Part shown: positions 1-8,265 of the stretch, in pieces
Layout: every line of letters begins with the position of its first letter
How positions within the stretch are numbered: the first letter of the stretch is position 1
Assembly: GCF_021043365.1 (NCBI RefSeq)
Contig: NZ_JAJNDU010000001.1
Span: 1,740,267 to 1,804,266, forward strand
DNA: 64,000 bases
Source: Sphingomonas sp. IC-11
Lineage (GTDB): Bacteria; Pseudomonadota; Alphaproteobacteria; Sphingomonadales; Sphingomonadaceae
Direction of reading: 5' to 3'
The notes under the pieces: generated by a model
Told to the model about the DNA's origin: nothing
The model's database searches: none
What the model saw: only the letters and a program-made list of their open reading frames with translations
Made by a program: the position numbers and the translations under genes

Positions 1-390
1 CAAGCCACTGGTGGCTTCACGACGATGCGGATCCGGGATCAGAACGACGAACCCGAGCGCACGTTCGTGCCCCGCAACGTTGGTCGACTGAACATCACCT
101 ACGCACCGCCAGCGCTGCCAAAGCTGAAGCTTGGCACCTCACTCCAGTACCAGAGTGACTTCTACTTCGAGCCGGGCGGCCTCACGCCTGCTGGTGATCC
201 GATCCGGCTGGAACAAGGTGGGTATGTGCTAATGGACCTGATGGGCCGCTACGAACTCACGCCGAATGTTGCGATCGGCGTCAACGTGCGCAACGCTACG
301 AACAAGCGGTACCTTAGTGCCCTGACGTTCGACCAAAGCTTCTACGGCCCGCCCCGGACGGTCCTCGGGACCGTGAGCTTCCGCTACTGA
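1..390 (+). CDS. TonB-dependent receptor, C-terminal fragment (5' end outside window)
   Basis: The reading frame is open from base 1 and stops at 390, giving about 129 residues. The sequence is the last part of an outer-membrane beta-barrel. It has alternating aromatic and polar strands, a segment reading NVRNATNKRYLSA, which is typical of the penultimate strand of TonB receptors, and it ends in an aromatic residue (FRY), as outer-membrane barrels do. The family imports scarce substrates through the outer membrane with TonB energy. The next gene, murQ, is on the opposite strand and convergent. The placement beside MurNAc catabolic genes suggests a cell-wall-derived substrate, but that is inference. 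The start, plug domain and signal peptide lie outside the window. Confidence 0.85.
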   Translation, partial: QATGGFTTMRIRDQNDEPERTFVPRNVGRLNITYAPPALPKLKLGTSLQYQSDFYFEPGGLTPAGDPIRLEQGGYVLMDLMGRYELTPNVAIGVNVRNATNKRYLSALTFDQSFYGPPRTVLGTVSFRY

Positions 391-411
391 TCGAGACAGT
401 CTACGCCTCTT

Positions 412-436
412 GGTCCCGCTCGGTTGGAGCGGGACC
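412..436 (+). terminator. Hairpin after the TonB receptor
   Basis: A perfect 10-bp inverted repeat, GGTCCCGCTC / GAGCGGGACC with a 5-base loop, sits 22 bases after the receptor stop codon and before the convergent murQ end. No T-run follows, so it may be a weak or bidirectional terminator, or an mRNA 3'-end stabiliser. Confidence 0.5.
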
Positions 437-517
437 GGCGATATACCGGCGCTGGTGCGGCTATTGACTGCTGACCAACGCAGCGGCGCCTGCCCTGATC
501 AACCCAGCGCTTCGCGA

Positions 518-1420
518 TCAGCACTCTGCCGCTTGCCGTGGCCTCAAAGCCGCCATTGCTCCCGCCAGAGCACCGTCATGCGCGACGAGCAAGTCGTCTG
601 CCTCGTCCGCGGATGCACCCAGAGCCACCAGCACCGCCCTCCGGATCTCTTCTCCCGCCCGGTCCAGGGCCGCAGCTGCCACGTCGCGGCTGACCCCGGC
701 AATATTCGAGACCATCGCCTCAGCGCGCCCACGCAGCTTGCGGTTGGAGACCCGCATGTTCACCATCAGGCCCTGATGCACCAATCCGCGGCGCAGCATG
801 ATGGTGGTGGACAGCAGGTTGAGCACCGCCTTTTGCGCTGTTCCCGCCTTCATCCGGGTCGATCCAGCCACGATTTCACTTCCCGTGTCCGCCAGGATCG
901 CATGCTCCGCCTTGGTAAGCAGGCCGACGCCCGGATTGTTCGCTACCCCGATGGTCAAGGCGCCCGCCTCGCGCGCAGCCTCGGTCACTGCCAACGTGTA
1001 GGGTGTACGCCCGCTGGCGGCGACGCCGATCACCACGTCGCTCGCCTCAACGCCAAGCTGCGCGACCGCTTCACGGCCGGCTGCTGCATCATCTTCGGCT
1101 CCCTCGACACTTTCGGTCAGGGCAGCCGATCCGCCGGCCATCAGGAATACGAGCCGCTCGCGCGGCCAGTTGTAGGTCGGGAACAACTCCACCCCATCCT
1201 GCACGGCAACGCGGCCCGACGTACCCGCGCCTGCATAAATCAATCGCCCCGTGGCCCCGAGCCGCCGGGCAGCAGCCTCCGCGGCGGACGCAATGGTCGC
1301 GACCTGGCTCTTGATCGCCGCAATGGCGGCCATCTGGCCCTCCAGCATGGCCTCGACCGCAGAGACGGATGGCCAGCAGTCGATGGAGACGTAGCGCGGA
1401 TCGACCTGCTCAGTGCTCAT
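518..1420 (-). CDS. murQ: N-acetylmuramic acid 6-phosphate etherase
   Basis: A 300-residue SIS-domain protein of normal family length. MurQ cleaves the lactyl ether of MurNAc-6-phosphate in the cytoplasm, giving GlcNAc-6-phosphate and D-lactate. Visible signatures are GAGTSGR (residues 64-70, sugar-phosphate binding), the acidic SVEGAED segment (about 104-110, containing a catalytic glutamate in the family) and the signature TGSEIVAGSTRMK (179-191). The ATG at 1420 lies inside the end of the upstream flavoprotein gene (11-bp overlap), so the two are translationally coupled. The preceding genes supply the phosphorylated substrate (kinase) and consume the D-lactate product (dehydrogenase). The assignment is secure from the motifs. 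Confidence 0.96.
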   Translation of the reverse strand: MSTEQVDPRYVSIDCWPSVSAVEAMLEGQMAAIAAIKSQVATIASAAEAAARRLGATGRLIYAGAGTSGRVAVQDGVELFPTYNWPRERLVFLMAGGSAALTESVEGAEDDAAAGREAVAQLGVEASDVVIGVAASGRTPYTLAVTEAAREAGALTIGVANNPGVGLLTKAEHAILADTGSEIVAGSTRMKAGTAQKAVLNLLSTTIMLRRGLVHQGLMVNMRVSNRKLRGRAEAMVSNIAGVSRDVAAAALDRAGEEIRRAVLVALGASADEADDLLVAHDGALAGAMAALRPRQAAEC

Positions 1421-2804
1421 CGGCCGACGCCTCCGCGAAGATCTTGCCAGGGTTCATCAGGCCTGCCGGATCGATCGCGGCCTTTAACCGCCGCATCAGC
1501 GCGACGGCTTCACCGCCATGCTCACGCAACAGCGCCCCCCTTTTGCCAATACCAATGCCATGTTCCCCGGTGCAGGTTCCCCCAACCGACAGCGCAAAGT
1601 CGATCAGTTCCTCGTTGACCTGCCGCGCTCTTGCCCAAGCGCTCGGATCATCCCGGCGCAAGACGAAGAAGACGTGGTAATTCCCATCGCCCACATGCCC
1701 CAGTATCGGCGCCAGCAACCCTGCGGCATCGATTGCCGCCCTCGCACGCCTGATCGCCTCCGCCAGGCTGGAGATCGGAACGCAGATGTCGGTGGACCAT
1801 GTCACCGCATCCGGCACTAGCGCGCGCGCTGCCGGCAGCGCGGCGTGACGCGCGCGCCACAGGCGGCGTTGTTCGTCACGGTCAGCTGACATCACCAGCG
1901 TGCCCGCACCATTCGACCCGCCGATCGCTTCCAGCTGCTCGCATTGCTCCTGAACGGCTCGGGGCGAACCATGCAATTCCACGAACAACGTCGGCTGTTC
2001 CGGCAGCGTAAGGCCTGCGTAAGCGTTACAGGCTCGGATCGCCACCGGGTCCAGCAACTCCATCCGCGCCACGGGAACGCCGCTCTGGATCGTCTCGATC
2101 ACCGTTTGAACGGCGCCCTCTAGGCTGTCGAACGCCCAACTTCCGGCGAGAACGGTCTCCGGGATGCCGTGCAATCGAACTGTCGCTTCCACGATCAGCC
2201 CGAGTGTGCCCTCCGATCCGGTGAACAGATGCGTGAGGTCATAGCCCGCGGCTGACTTTCGCGCCCGACTGCCAGTCCGGATCATCGTGCCATCCGGCAG
2301 CACGACCTTCAGCCCCAGCACGTTTTCCCGCATCGTACCGTAGCGCACGGCGTTCGTTCCTGACGCCCTGGTGGAGATCATGCCTCCGATCGTCGCATTC
2401 GCGCCGGGATCGATCGGGAAGAACAAGCCCGTTGCGCGCAGCTCCTCATTCAGTGCCTCGCGAGTGACTCCGGGCTCCACCACGCACAGAAGGTCTTCTG
2501 GCGCCACTTCAAGCACGCGGTTCATGCCCGACAGGTCGACCGAGACCGCGTCGACGACCGCGCCGGCGTTGCCTTCCAAAGAGGTGCCGACGCCCAGCGG
2601 CACGATCGGCACTGCCAGAGCTGTCGCCGCCCGCATTAGGATCTGTACTTCTTCTGCGGTGCGTGGCTGCGCCACGACGTCTGGCAGTAGGGCCTCGTGG
2701 TGCCCTTCGGCTGCCATGAACTGTGCGCGGCCGGCTTCGTGCGTGATCCACCGTTCGCCGAAACGATCGGCCATTTGCTCGCTCAGCCTGATCAGCGCCG
2801 TCAT
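1410..2804 (-). CDS. FAD-linked oxidase, probable D-lactate dehydrogenase
   Basis: A 464-residue protein of the FAD_binding_4 / FAD-oxidase C family (D-lactate dehydrogenase, GlcD). The FAD-binding core shows GVGTSLEGNA (71-80) and DPGANATIGG (132-141), and the C-terminal part has GEHGIG (413-418), typical of D-lactate and glycolate dehydrogenases. I chose the ATG at 2804 because it forms an ATGA overlap with the stop of the upstream kinase; the frame stays open further upstream but only inside that gene. MurQ, which follows with an 11-bp overlap, releases D-lactate, so this enzyme most likely oxidises it to pyruvate and passes electrons to the respiratory chain. The family and fold are clear. 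Substrate choice (D-lactate rather than another 2-hydroxyacid) is inferred from context. Confidence 0.85.
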   Translation of the reverse strand: MTALIRLSEQMADRFGERWITHEAGRAQFMAAEGHHEALLPDVVAQPRTAEEVQILMRAATALAVPIVPLGVGTSLEGNAGAVVDAVSVDLSGMNRVLEVAPEDLLCVVEPGVTREALNEELRATGLFFPIDPGANATIGGMISTRASGTNAVRYGTMRENVLGLKVVLPDGTMIRTGSRARKSAAGYDLTHLFTGSEGTLGLIVEATVRLHGIPETVLAGSWAFDSLEGAVQTVIETIQSGVPVARMELLDPVAIRACNAYAGLTLPEQPTLFVELHGSPRAVQEQCEQLEAIGGSNGAGTLVMSADRDEQRRLWRARHAALPAARALVPDAVTWSTDICVPISSLAEAIRRARAAIDAAGLLAPILGHVGDGNYHVFFVLRRDDPSAWARARQVNEELIDFALSVGGTCTGEHGIGIGKRGALLREHGGEAVALMRRLKAAIDPAGLMNPGKIFAEASADEH

Positions 2805-3694
2805 TCGCGTGTCACCTCCGGCAAGGCAAAGCCTGCAAGGAATAGCGCCCCGTCCAAAGCATCCCCAAGCGGCTCGCTGAGCTTCGCAACCGTTCTGGCG
2901 CGCAACCACGGTCGCAGGTGCGGTGCGAGTCCGCCCAGGATCGCGCAGGCCGGCGCGCCCCGCTCAAAGATCGTCTCGATGAACCGCTCCACATGGCCGG
3001 CGGCATCCTCCACGATGGACCGCGCGATCGGATCTTCCGCTTGCGCATATTGGATCACGATCGGCGCGAGGGCGGCATAATCCGCCGGCGTCGCGCGATC
3101 CATCCATGCAATCGCTTGCGGAATGGCGTGTCCGAAGCGCGCAGCGATGGCAAGAGCGAGCGGTGTGCGGGTCGTGCGCCCATCCAGCGCGCGCAGGGCG
3201 TGCCGCATCGCCGACAGGCCAAGCGCCGCTCCGCTGCCCTCATCCGAAATGGGGAATCCGTAGCCGCCAATCGCGAAATCGGTGCCACCCACGCGCAATT
3301 GAGCGATGCTGCCAGTGCCTAGGATCAGGGTCGCACCGTCCCGCCCCCGATGAGCGCCGAGGTTGGCGATCGCCGCGTCCGTAGCGAACGCTATCCTGGC
3401 CAGACCAAAGTCAATGGCGCGCAGCGCTTCGGCGCTCCCGGGCCGTGACAAGCCAGCGATGCCGACGCCTGCCGCGATATCGGCGCGCGCGCTCGCGGCA
3501 AGGCCAGCGGACTCCAGGGCTTGATCGATCACATCGTCGAAAACTGCCCGCACGGCGGCAGCGCCGATGCGCATGTTGGCCGGCCCGGCATGTCCCGTGC
3601 CGATCACCAACCCGCTTTGGTCGATCAATCGCGCGCGGCAGTGGCTGCCGCCCGCATCCACACCGAGATACCAGCTTACCATCGCAATCGCCAT
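2801..3694 (-). CDS. BadF/BadG-type sugar kinase, probable MurNAc/GlcNAc kinase
   Basis: A 297-residue kinase of the BadF/BadG/BcrA/BcrD ATPase family, which includes N-acetylglucosamine and MurNAc kinases. Phosphate-binding motifs are DAGGSHCRA (13-21) and LGTGS (125-129), and FPISDEGSGA (147-156) is the family signature near the sugar site. The start is ATG 3694, with an alternative ATG at 3682; neither has a strong ribosome-binding site. It is first in an operon with the D-lactate dehydrogenase (ATGA overlap) and murQ, so it probably makes MurNAc-6-phosphate directly from MurNAc. That would replace AnmK, which acts on anhydroMurNAc. GlcNAc kinase activity is also possible. The family is clear and the substrate is inferred from the operon. 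Confidence 0.85.
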   Translation of the reverse strand: MAIAMVSWYLGVDAGGSHCRARLIDQSGLVIGTGHAGPANMRIGAAAVRAVFDDVIDQALESAGLAASARADIAAGVGIAGLSRPGSAEALRAIDFGLARIAFATDAAIANLGAHRGRDGATLILGTGSIAQLRVGGTDFAIGGYGFPISDEGSGAALGLSAMRHALRALDGRTTRTPLALAIAARFGHAIPQAIAWMDRATPADYAALAPIVIQYAQAEDPIARSIVEDAAGHVERFIETIFERGAPACAILGGLAPHLRPWLRARTVAKLSEPLGDALDGALFLAGFALPEVTRE

Positions 3695-3721
3695 TCTGCG
3701 CTCGCGGGCGCGTGATGACCC

Positions 3722-3744
3722 ATATCGGCTTGTCTCGCCGGTAT
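3722..3744. promoter_or_regulatory. Candidate operator in the kinase/ampG divergent promoter region
   Basis: The 128-bp gap between the divergent kinase and permease genes holds an inverted repeat, ATATCGGC / GCCGGTAT, with 7 bases between the arms and one mismatch. Its central position would allow one regulator to control both transcripts. The regulator is unknown; the only regulator gene nearby is the LysR gene 5 kb away. Confidence 0.35.
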
Positions 3745-3822
3745 AACCAGCAGTGATGCCGTCGCCACTCACCGCAGCTGCCGGGATTGACGCGGGCGAG
3801 CGGGCGTTGAACGATCGGCGGC

Positions 3823-5331
3823 ATGACCGAACTGGCTGCTCCGGCAGCGCTCGCTGAGCCCCCTTCCGCACCGGCCGCCATCGATCGCCGCGGCATGGCC
3901 CTTTATGGCGTGCTGGGGTTCGCCGCGGGCCTGCCCTTTTACATGTTCTCCACGGTGCTCGCGCTCCGGCTACAGGCACATGGCGTGGCGCTGGCCGTGA
4001 TCGGCTTCTTCGCGTGGGTGCAGCTGCTGCCCACCCTGAAGTTCGTCTGGGCGCCGCTGCTGGATCGGTACGCCGTCCCCGGCTTCTCCCGATTCTACGG
4101 ACAGCGCCGCGGCTGGATGATGCTGGCCCAGCTTGGGATCTTCACTTCTCTCGTCGCGATGGCGTGGACCGCTGAAGACGCCTCTCTCGGGGTGACCGCG
4201 CTGTTTGCCGTGTTGCTGGCTTTCTGGACAACCACGCTGGAAGTCGCCGCCGATGCCTGGCGTATCGAACTTTATCCTACGCAGGACGAGCAAGGCCCGA
4301 TCGTTGCTGCCAATCTGTGGGGCTATCGCGGGGCGATGGTCGCCGCTGGCAGCGGCGCGCTCCTGCTTGCCGATTGGGGTGGTTGGACGATTGCCTACCT
4401 CGCCATCGCGGCGGCCGCATTTCTTCCCTTTCCGATCCTGGCCGCCATGCGCGGCCACACGCCCGACGCCCGGGAGAGGGTTCCCGCGCTTGCTACCGGA
4501 CTGGTCGCCAGCGGCATGATCCTCAGCAGCGCCATGGTTGCCACCGCCGCCATCGGCTGGCTCATCCTGTGGGCCGCGTCCGGCGCGGGAATTGATGCCG
4601 ACACGAACGTCACCCCCTGGGTGCTGGGCTGCTGCATGCTTCCGTTTCTGCTCATGGCCGCCGCACTCCCGCAGATCCGCCGCGCACCCAGCGACGCGCC
4701 GATCCGCCGCTCCGCGCTGCTCGGCCCCTACGTCGATTTCTTCTGGCGCTATGGCTTCGGCGCGCTGATCCTGCTGGCGTTCGTCTCGCTTTATCGGATG
4801 GGCGACGTTCTCGCGCTCAATCTCTCCAAGCCGATGATCAAGGATCTCGGCTACTCCCTGTCACAGATTGGCCGTGCGGATAGCGTTGTGGCGCTTGCCG
4901 CCAGCGCGATCGGCGTTGGTCTCGCTGGCTGGATGGTCACTCGGCACGCCATGTCATGGATGCTGGCGATCGGGGCCCTCGTGGCTGCGATCGGCAATTT
5001 CGGCTTTGTCTGGCTTCAGCATCAGCCCGTCAGCGAAGGGCTCCTCTACCTCGCGACCGGTGCCGACCAGTTCGGCAACGGCTTCGCTGGTGCCGTTTTC
5101 GTGGTCTATCTCTCCTTGCTGGTGAACCCGCGGTATCCCGGTGCTCAATATGCCTTCCTCACCGGCTTTGCCTTTCTGCTCCCGCGGCTGCTTTCAGGCG
5201 CCGGCGGGACGATCGTCGGCCGGATCGGCTATGACAATTTCTTCCTGTTGTCTGGCGCACTGAGCCTTGTGGCCGTCGTGTTCCTGCCGCTGCTCGCCCA
5301 TATCCGCCCCAGATCCGAAGAGAGCGAATGA
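3823..5331 (+). CDS. AmpG-type muropeptide permease (MFS)
   Basis: A 502-residue inner-membrane protein with about twelve to fourteen hydrophobic segments and major-facilitator character. The stretch KFVWAPLLDRY (73-83), between the second and third membrane spans, is the hallmark of the AmpG / peptide-acetyl-CoA transporter group, which imports GlcNAc-anhydroMurNAc peptides into the cytoplasm by proton symport. A charged cytoplasmic N-terminus of about 23 residues precedes the first span. It overlaps the next gene, a serine hydrolase, by ATGA and is divergent from the MurNAc kinase operon. Together these support muropeptide or MurNAc-peptide import. The exact ligand is not readable from sequence. 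Confidence 0.85.
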   Translation: MTELAAPAALAEPPSAPAAIDRRGMALYGVLGFAAGLPFYMFSTVLALRLQAHGVALAVIGFFAWVQLLPTLKFVWAPLLDRYAVPGFSRFYGQRRGWMMLAQLGIFTSLVAMAWTAEDASLGVTALFAVLLAFWTTTLEVAADAWRIELYPTQDEQGPIVAANLWGYRGAMVAAGSGALLLADWGGWTIAYLAIAAAAFLPFPILAAMRGHTPDARERVPALATGLVASGMILSSAMVATAAIGWLILWAASGAGIDADTNVTPWVLGCCMLPFLLMAAALPQIRRAPSDAPIRRSALLGPYVDFFWRYGFGALILLAFVSLYRMGDVLALNLSKPMIKDLGYSLSQIGRADSVVALAASAIGVGLAGWMVTRHAMSWMLAIGALVAAIGNFGFVWLQHQPVSEGLLYLATGADQFGNGFAGAVFVVYLSLLVNPRYPGAQYAFLTGFAFLLPRLLSGAGGTIVGRIGYDNFFLLSGALSLVAVVFLPLLAHIRPRSEESE

Positions 5332-6344
5332 TCGATTCCATTGTCGAAGGCGGCTTTGCGCCCGCCGCCGCGGCTGTGTCTGCTGGCCGTATTCCAGGCG
5401 CCGCTTTAGGCATCGTTACGGCCGATGGTACGCGCGCCGTTCGCCTAGCCGGCCTGGCGCAGCGAGAACCGGAGGAAGAGCCGCTCACGCGCGAACACTG
5501 GTTCGATCTTGCATCGGTCAGCAAGGTTATCGCCACGACCAGTATCATCCTGCGGCTGGCGGACGAAGGTCGGCTGGATCTCGATCGTCCGCTCACTGAC
5601 GCCATCCCGGATCTGCGCCAATATGATGTCGCGAATGCGCCGGAACGTCGGCTGACCTTCCGGGACTGCCTGGTGCATCGCACCTTTCTTCCGGCGGTGG
5701 AGCCGATCTACACCTATGGCGATGATCCGGCGCGCCTGCGGGCCTTCGTTCTTCAGCGCGAATGGCGGCACGGCCCGTCGGTCTACTCGGATATCAACTT
5801 CATCCTGCTCGGCATCGCTATCGAGCGACTGACCGGCGCCGGGCTGGAAGCTCAGCCGCTCGGCAAAGGCCTCAGCTGGGGTCCGCCCCCGGGCCCGGCG
5901 GTCGCAACCGAACACTGCCAATGGCGGGGCCGGGTCATGAAGGGCGAAGTGCACGACGAAAATTGCTGGGCGATGGGCGGGCGTACCGGCCATGCCGGAC
6001 TGTTCGGAACCGTCGACGGCGTCCTCGATTTCGCTCGCGGCCTGCTGGATGGCTCTGCCGCTTCTCCCGCGATGCTGGACGCAATTCGGACACCGGTTGA
6101 GGGTCACCGTACGGCCGGCTGGGAGATCCGCTTTCCCGGCTGGTCGGGTGGTCAGGCCTGCTCGCCTGGCGCCATCGGCCACACAGGCTTCACCGGCACC
6201 GGTCTCTGGATCGATTTCGAGCGTGACCTTGCGTGGACGCTACTCACCAATCGCGTCCACCCCACGCGCCATCATGACAGCGGCATCTTCACCCTTCGCC
6301 CGGAAACCGGCGACGCGGTGATCCAGGCTTTCGACGCCGCTTGA
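5328..6344 (+). CDS. Beta-lactamase-family serine hydrolase, AmiE-like
   Basis: A 338-residue protein of the class C beta-lactamase / S12 family. The active-site motifs are present: SVSK (63-66, nucleophile and general base), YSD (153-155) and HTG (285-287) in place of KTG. It also carries a GEVHDEN...GHAGLF block (about 206-226), which I associate with the AmiE/YbbE branch found in MurNAc-catabolic operons, where the enzyme removes the peptide from MurNAc. There is no obvious signal peptide, so it should be cytoplasmic. The start overlaps the stop of the AmpG-type permease by ATGA. The likely role is an amidase acting on imported MurNAc-peptides; an esterase role cannot be excluded. Confidence 0.75.
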   Translation: MIDSIVEGGFAPAAAAVSAGRIPGAALGIVTADGTRAVRLAGLAQREPEEEPLTREHWFDLASVSKVIATTSIILRLADEGRLDLDRPLTDAIPDLRQYDVANAPERRLTFRDCLVHRTFLPAVEPIYTYGDDPARLRAFVLQREWRHGPSVYSDINFILLGIAIERLTGAGLEAQPLGKGLSWGPPPGPAVATEHCQWRGRVMKGEVHDENCWAMGGRTGHAGLFGTVDGVLDFARGLLDGSAASPAMLDAIRTPVEGHRTAGWEIRFPGWSGGQACSPGAIGHTGFTGTGLWIDFERDLAWTLLTNRVHPTRHHDSGIFTLRPETGDAVIQAFDAA

Positions 6345-6371
6345 ACACAGGCAGCACTGCCGGTCACCTCC

Positions 6372-6710
6372 TCAGCTCGCCGGATCGTACATGAACTCGC
6401 GCAGCTCCTGGGAACACCGGCAAGCGACCGCGAGCCGGCGCGCCCAGGCCATCGCCTCGTCCCGCGTCGGCAGTTCCAGGATCGTGAACCCGCCGCGCAG
6501 CTGACTGCCCGGATAGATCTGCGGCGATGCGGATCCGTCGCCCGCCACCAGAACCGGCGCCACCTGCTCGTTGATGCCTCCGCCGAAGACATAAACGCCT
6601 GCCGCCTTCGCTTGCTCGATCACGGCGCGCGCCGCATCCGCCACTGCCGGCAACTCGTCCTCCCGGACGATCATGGCTTCGCTCGGAAACGAGATCAGGT
6701 ACTTCGTCAT
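6372..6710 (-). CDS. YciI-like (YCII domain) protein
   Basis: A 112-residue protein starting MTKYLISFPS and resembling the YCII / DGPF family, small alpha-beta dimers related to ferredoxin-like folds. The ATG at 6710 is preferred because the longer open frame runs back over the 5' side without coding character. It lies 91 bases after the dacB-like gene on the same strand and converges with the serine hydrolase gene (27 bases between stops). No reaction can be assigned. Its position at the end of the muropeptide series may be incidental. Confidence 0.6.
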   Translation of the reverse strand: MTKYLISFPSEAMIVREDELPAVADAARAVIEQAKAAGVYVFGGGINEQVAPVLVAGDGSASPQIYPGSQLRGGFTILELPTRDEAMAWARRLAVACRCSQELREFMYDPAS

Positions 6711-6801
6711 GGCTCTGATCCTGCGCCGCTTGAGCGCTGGCCGCAATGCGGGGGATTTGCTCCCGCCATTGCGCCCCTCAGGCGGCGCCGGATCGGCTTC
6801 C

Positions 6802-8265
6802 TCAGTTCGCCGCCGCCACGGCGACCAGTGCCGCGTCAAGCGAAGCGGTGGCGCTGACGTCGCCGGGCATGTCATTCGCGTAAGCGGCGAAGGTGAAGGT
6901 GCGGCCGGTCGCCGTCGTGAAATAACCAGCAAGTGCGTTGGAGGCATTCAGTGTGCCGGTCTTCGCAAACAGCCGCCCCTCCAGAGCCGTGCCCTTGAAG
7001 CGGTTGGCCAGCGTCCCATCCTTACCCGCGATCGGGAAGGTTTCGCGCCACGCCGCGCCCCAGGGCTGTTCCGCACCCCAACGGAGCAGCCTGACACTGG
7101 CACGCGGGGTCACCCGATTATAATTGGACATCCCGGATCCGTCGCCGAAGTCATATTGCCGGCGCTGGATGCCCGCCCGCTCAAGCACGGCATCCATCGC
7201 GGCATGTCCGTCGGCCACCGATCCGCTTCCGGATACCGCACCCACCCGCCGCAACAGCAATTCGGTGTGCAGGTTCTGGCTTACCTTGTTCGTGTGCACC
7301 AAATCCTCGCGGAGCGGTGCCGGGGTCAGCCTTGCCAACGCGGGCACTTCGGGCGGCCTCGCTGCCGGCGCGTTGCCGCGCACCTTGGGATCGTCCGCCG
7401 GCATTACCGGCCGATGCCGCACGCCCACCTTGCCGGTGACCCGGACGCCCGCCGACCGCAGAAGTTCGGCAAAGCGCCAGGCAGCACGGTGCGCCGGATC
7501 ATCGACGCCCAATCTGACTTCATAGGGTGAGGCATCCGCCGGGATGGTGCCCGTCAGCCGCAGCAGATCGCTTCCGGGCTCGCGCATGTAACCGATCGAG
7601 CGCTTGCCTCCTGCGGGCACGGTCACCACGCGATTGTCGATCCGGTAATAGCCGTCACCGGAAACCTCAGGCGCGCCACCCGCGCGGCCAGGGCGCACCG
7701 TTAGCGCCACTTCATTATCGTCCATCGTCAACGCGGACACGGCCGTGCCATAGCGGCCCACCATGTTGTTCCAGCTCATGCCCGCTGGCCAGCGTTCGTC
7801 CGGAAACGCGGTGTCGTCACCGATCACGTCGCCTACGACCTTCGTCTCGCGTGCCACGGCATCCACCAGCGTCGCCAGGCAATCGTTGGTGCAATCCCGT
7901 GCGCTGGAAAGCCGCGCATCACCCGCGCCCACCAGAACCACGTCCCGCAGTGCGCCGCGCGGTTCCAGCCGCACGCTGGCTCCCGCAGCCGTATCGGCAC
8001 CTTCCGTCTCCAGCATGGCAAAGGCCGCGGCGGTGGTGAACAATTTGGTGTTCGACGCTGGAACGAAGCGGTCGTCCGGCCGGATCGCGACGATCTCGCG
8101 TCCGGCCTCGTCCACCACCAGCAGGCCGATACGGGTGCCGGTCGCCGCGGTCGCAAGCGCCTCCGTCACCGGAGCGGGCGCGGCAATGGCCGGGGTCGGG
8201 GTCGGGGTCGGGGATGATGTGTCCGCCGCAGCGGCAGCCAGCAACGGCAGCAGGATCAGCATCAT
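6802..8265 (-). CDS. dacB: D-Ala-D-Ala carboxypeptidase / endopeptidase (PBP4 family)
   Basis: A 487-residue peptidase S13 protein. It has a short signal peptide (hydrophobic residues 3-14), a Pro-Thr repeat linker (19-25), the nucleophile motif SNTK (71-74), a DGSGMSNYN box (375-383) and KTG (435-437). Enzymes of this family remove terminal D-Ala or cut D,D-crosslinks of peptidoglycan in the periplasm. The start codon overlaps the stop of the upstream LysR gene (ATGA). Inside a locus for muropeptide use it could trim incoming or self-derived cell-wall peptides before import. The Pro-Thr repeat is encoded by a GGGGTC repeat on the plus strand. Confidence 0.9.
   Translation of the reverse strand: MMLILLPLLAAAAADTSSPTPTPTPAIAAPAPVTEALATAATGTRIGLLVVDEAGREIVAIRPDDRFVPASNTKLFTTAAAFAMLETEGADTAAGASVRLEPRGALRDVVLVGAGDARLSSARDCTNDCLATLVDAVARETKVVGDVIGDDTAFPDERWPAGMSWNNMVGRYGTAVSALTMDDNEVALTVRPGRAGGAPEVSGDGYYRIDNRVVTVPAGGKRSIGYMREPGSDLLRLTGTIPADASPYEVRLGVDDPAHRAAWRFAELLRSAGVRVTGKVGVRHRPVMPADDPKVRGNAPAARPPEVPALARLTPAPLREDLVHTNKVSQNLHTELLLRRVGAVSGSGSVADGHAAMDAVLERAGIQRRQYDFGDGSGMSNYNRVTPRASVRLLRWGAEQPWGAAWRETFPIAGKDGTLANRFKGTALEGRLFAKTGTLNASNALAGYFTTATGRTFTFAAYANDMPGDVSATASLDAALVAVAAAN
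8192..8213 (+). repeat. GGGGTC tandem repeat with G-quadruplex potential
   Basis: Four runs of GGGG separated by TC lie on the plus strand, which is the template strand of dacB, about 55 bases after the dacB start. In the gene it encodes the Pro-Thr repeat of the linker after the signal peptide. The pattern fits the classical four-run G-quadruplex rule. Confidence 0.7.

Noticed and set aside
410..1618. A 402-codon plus-strand frame over murQ
   Set aside because: The minus-strand frame encodes a full MurQ with all signatures, so this is a shadow.
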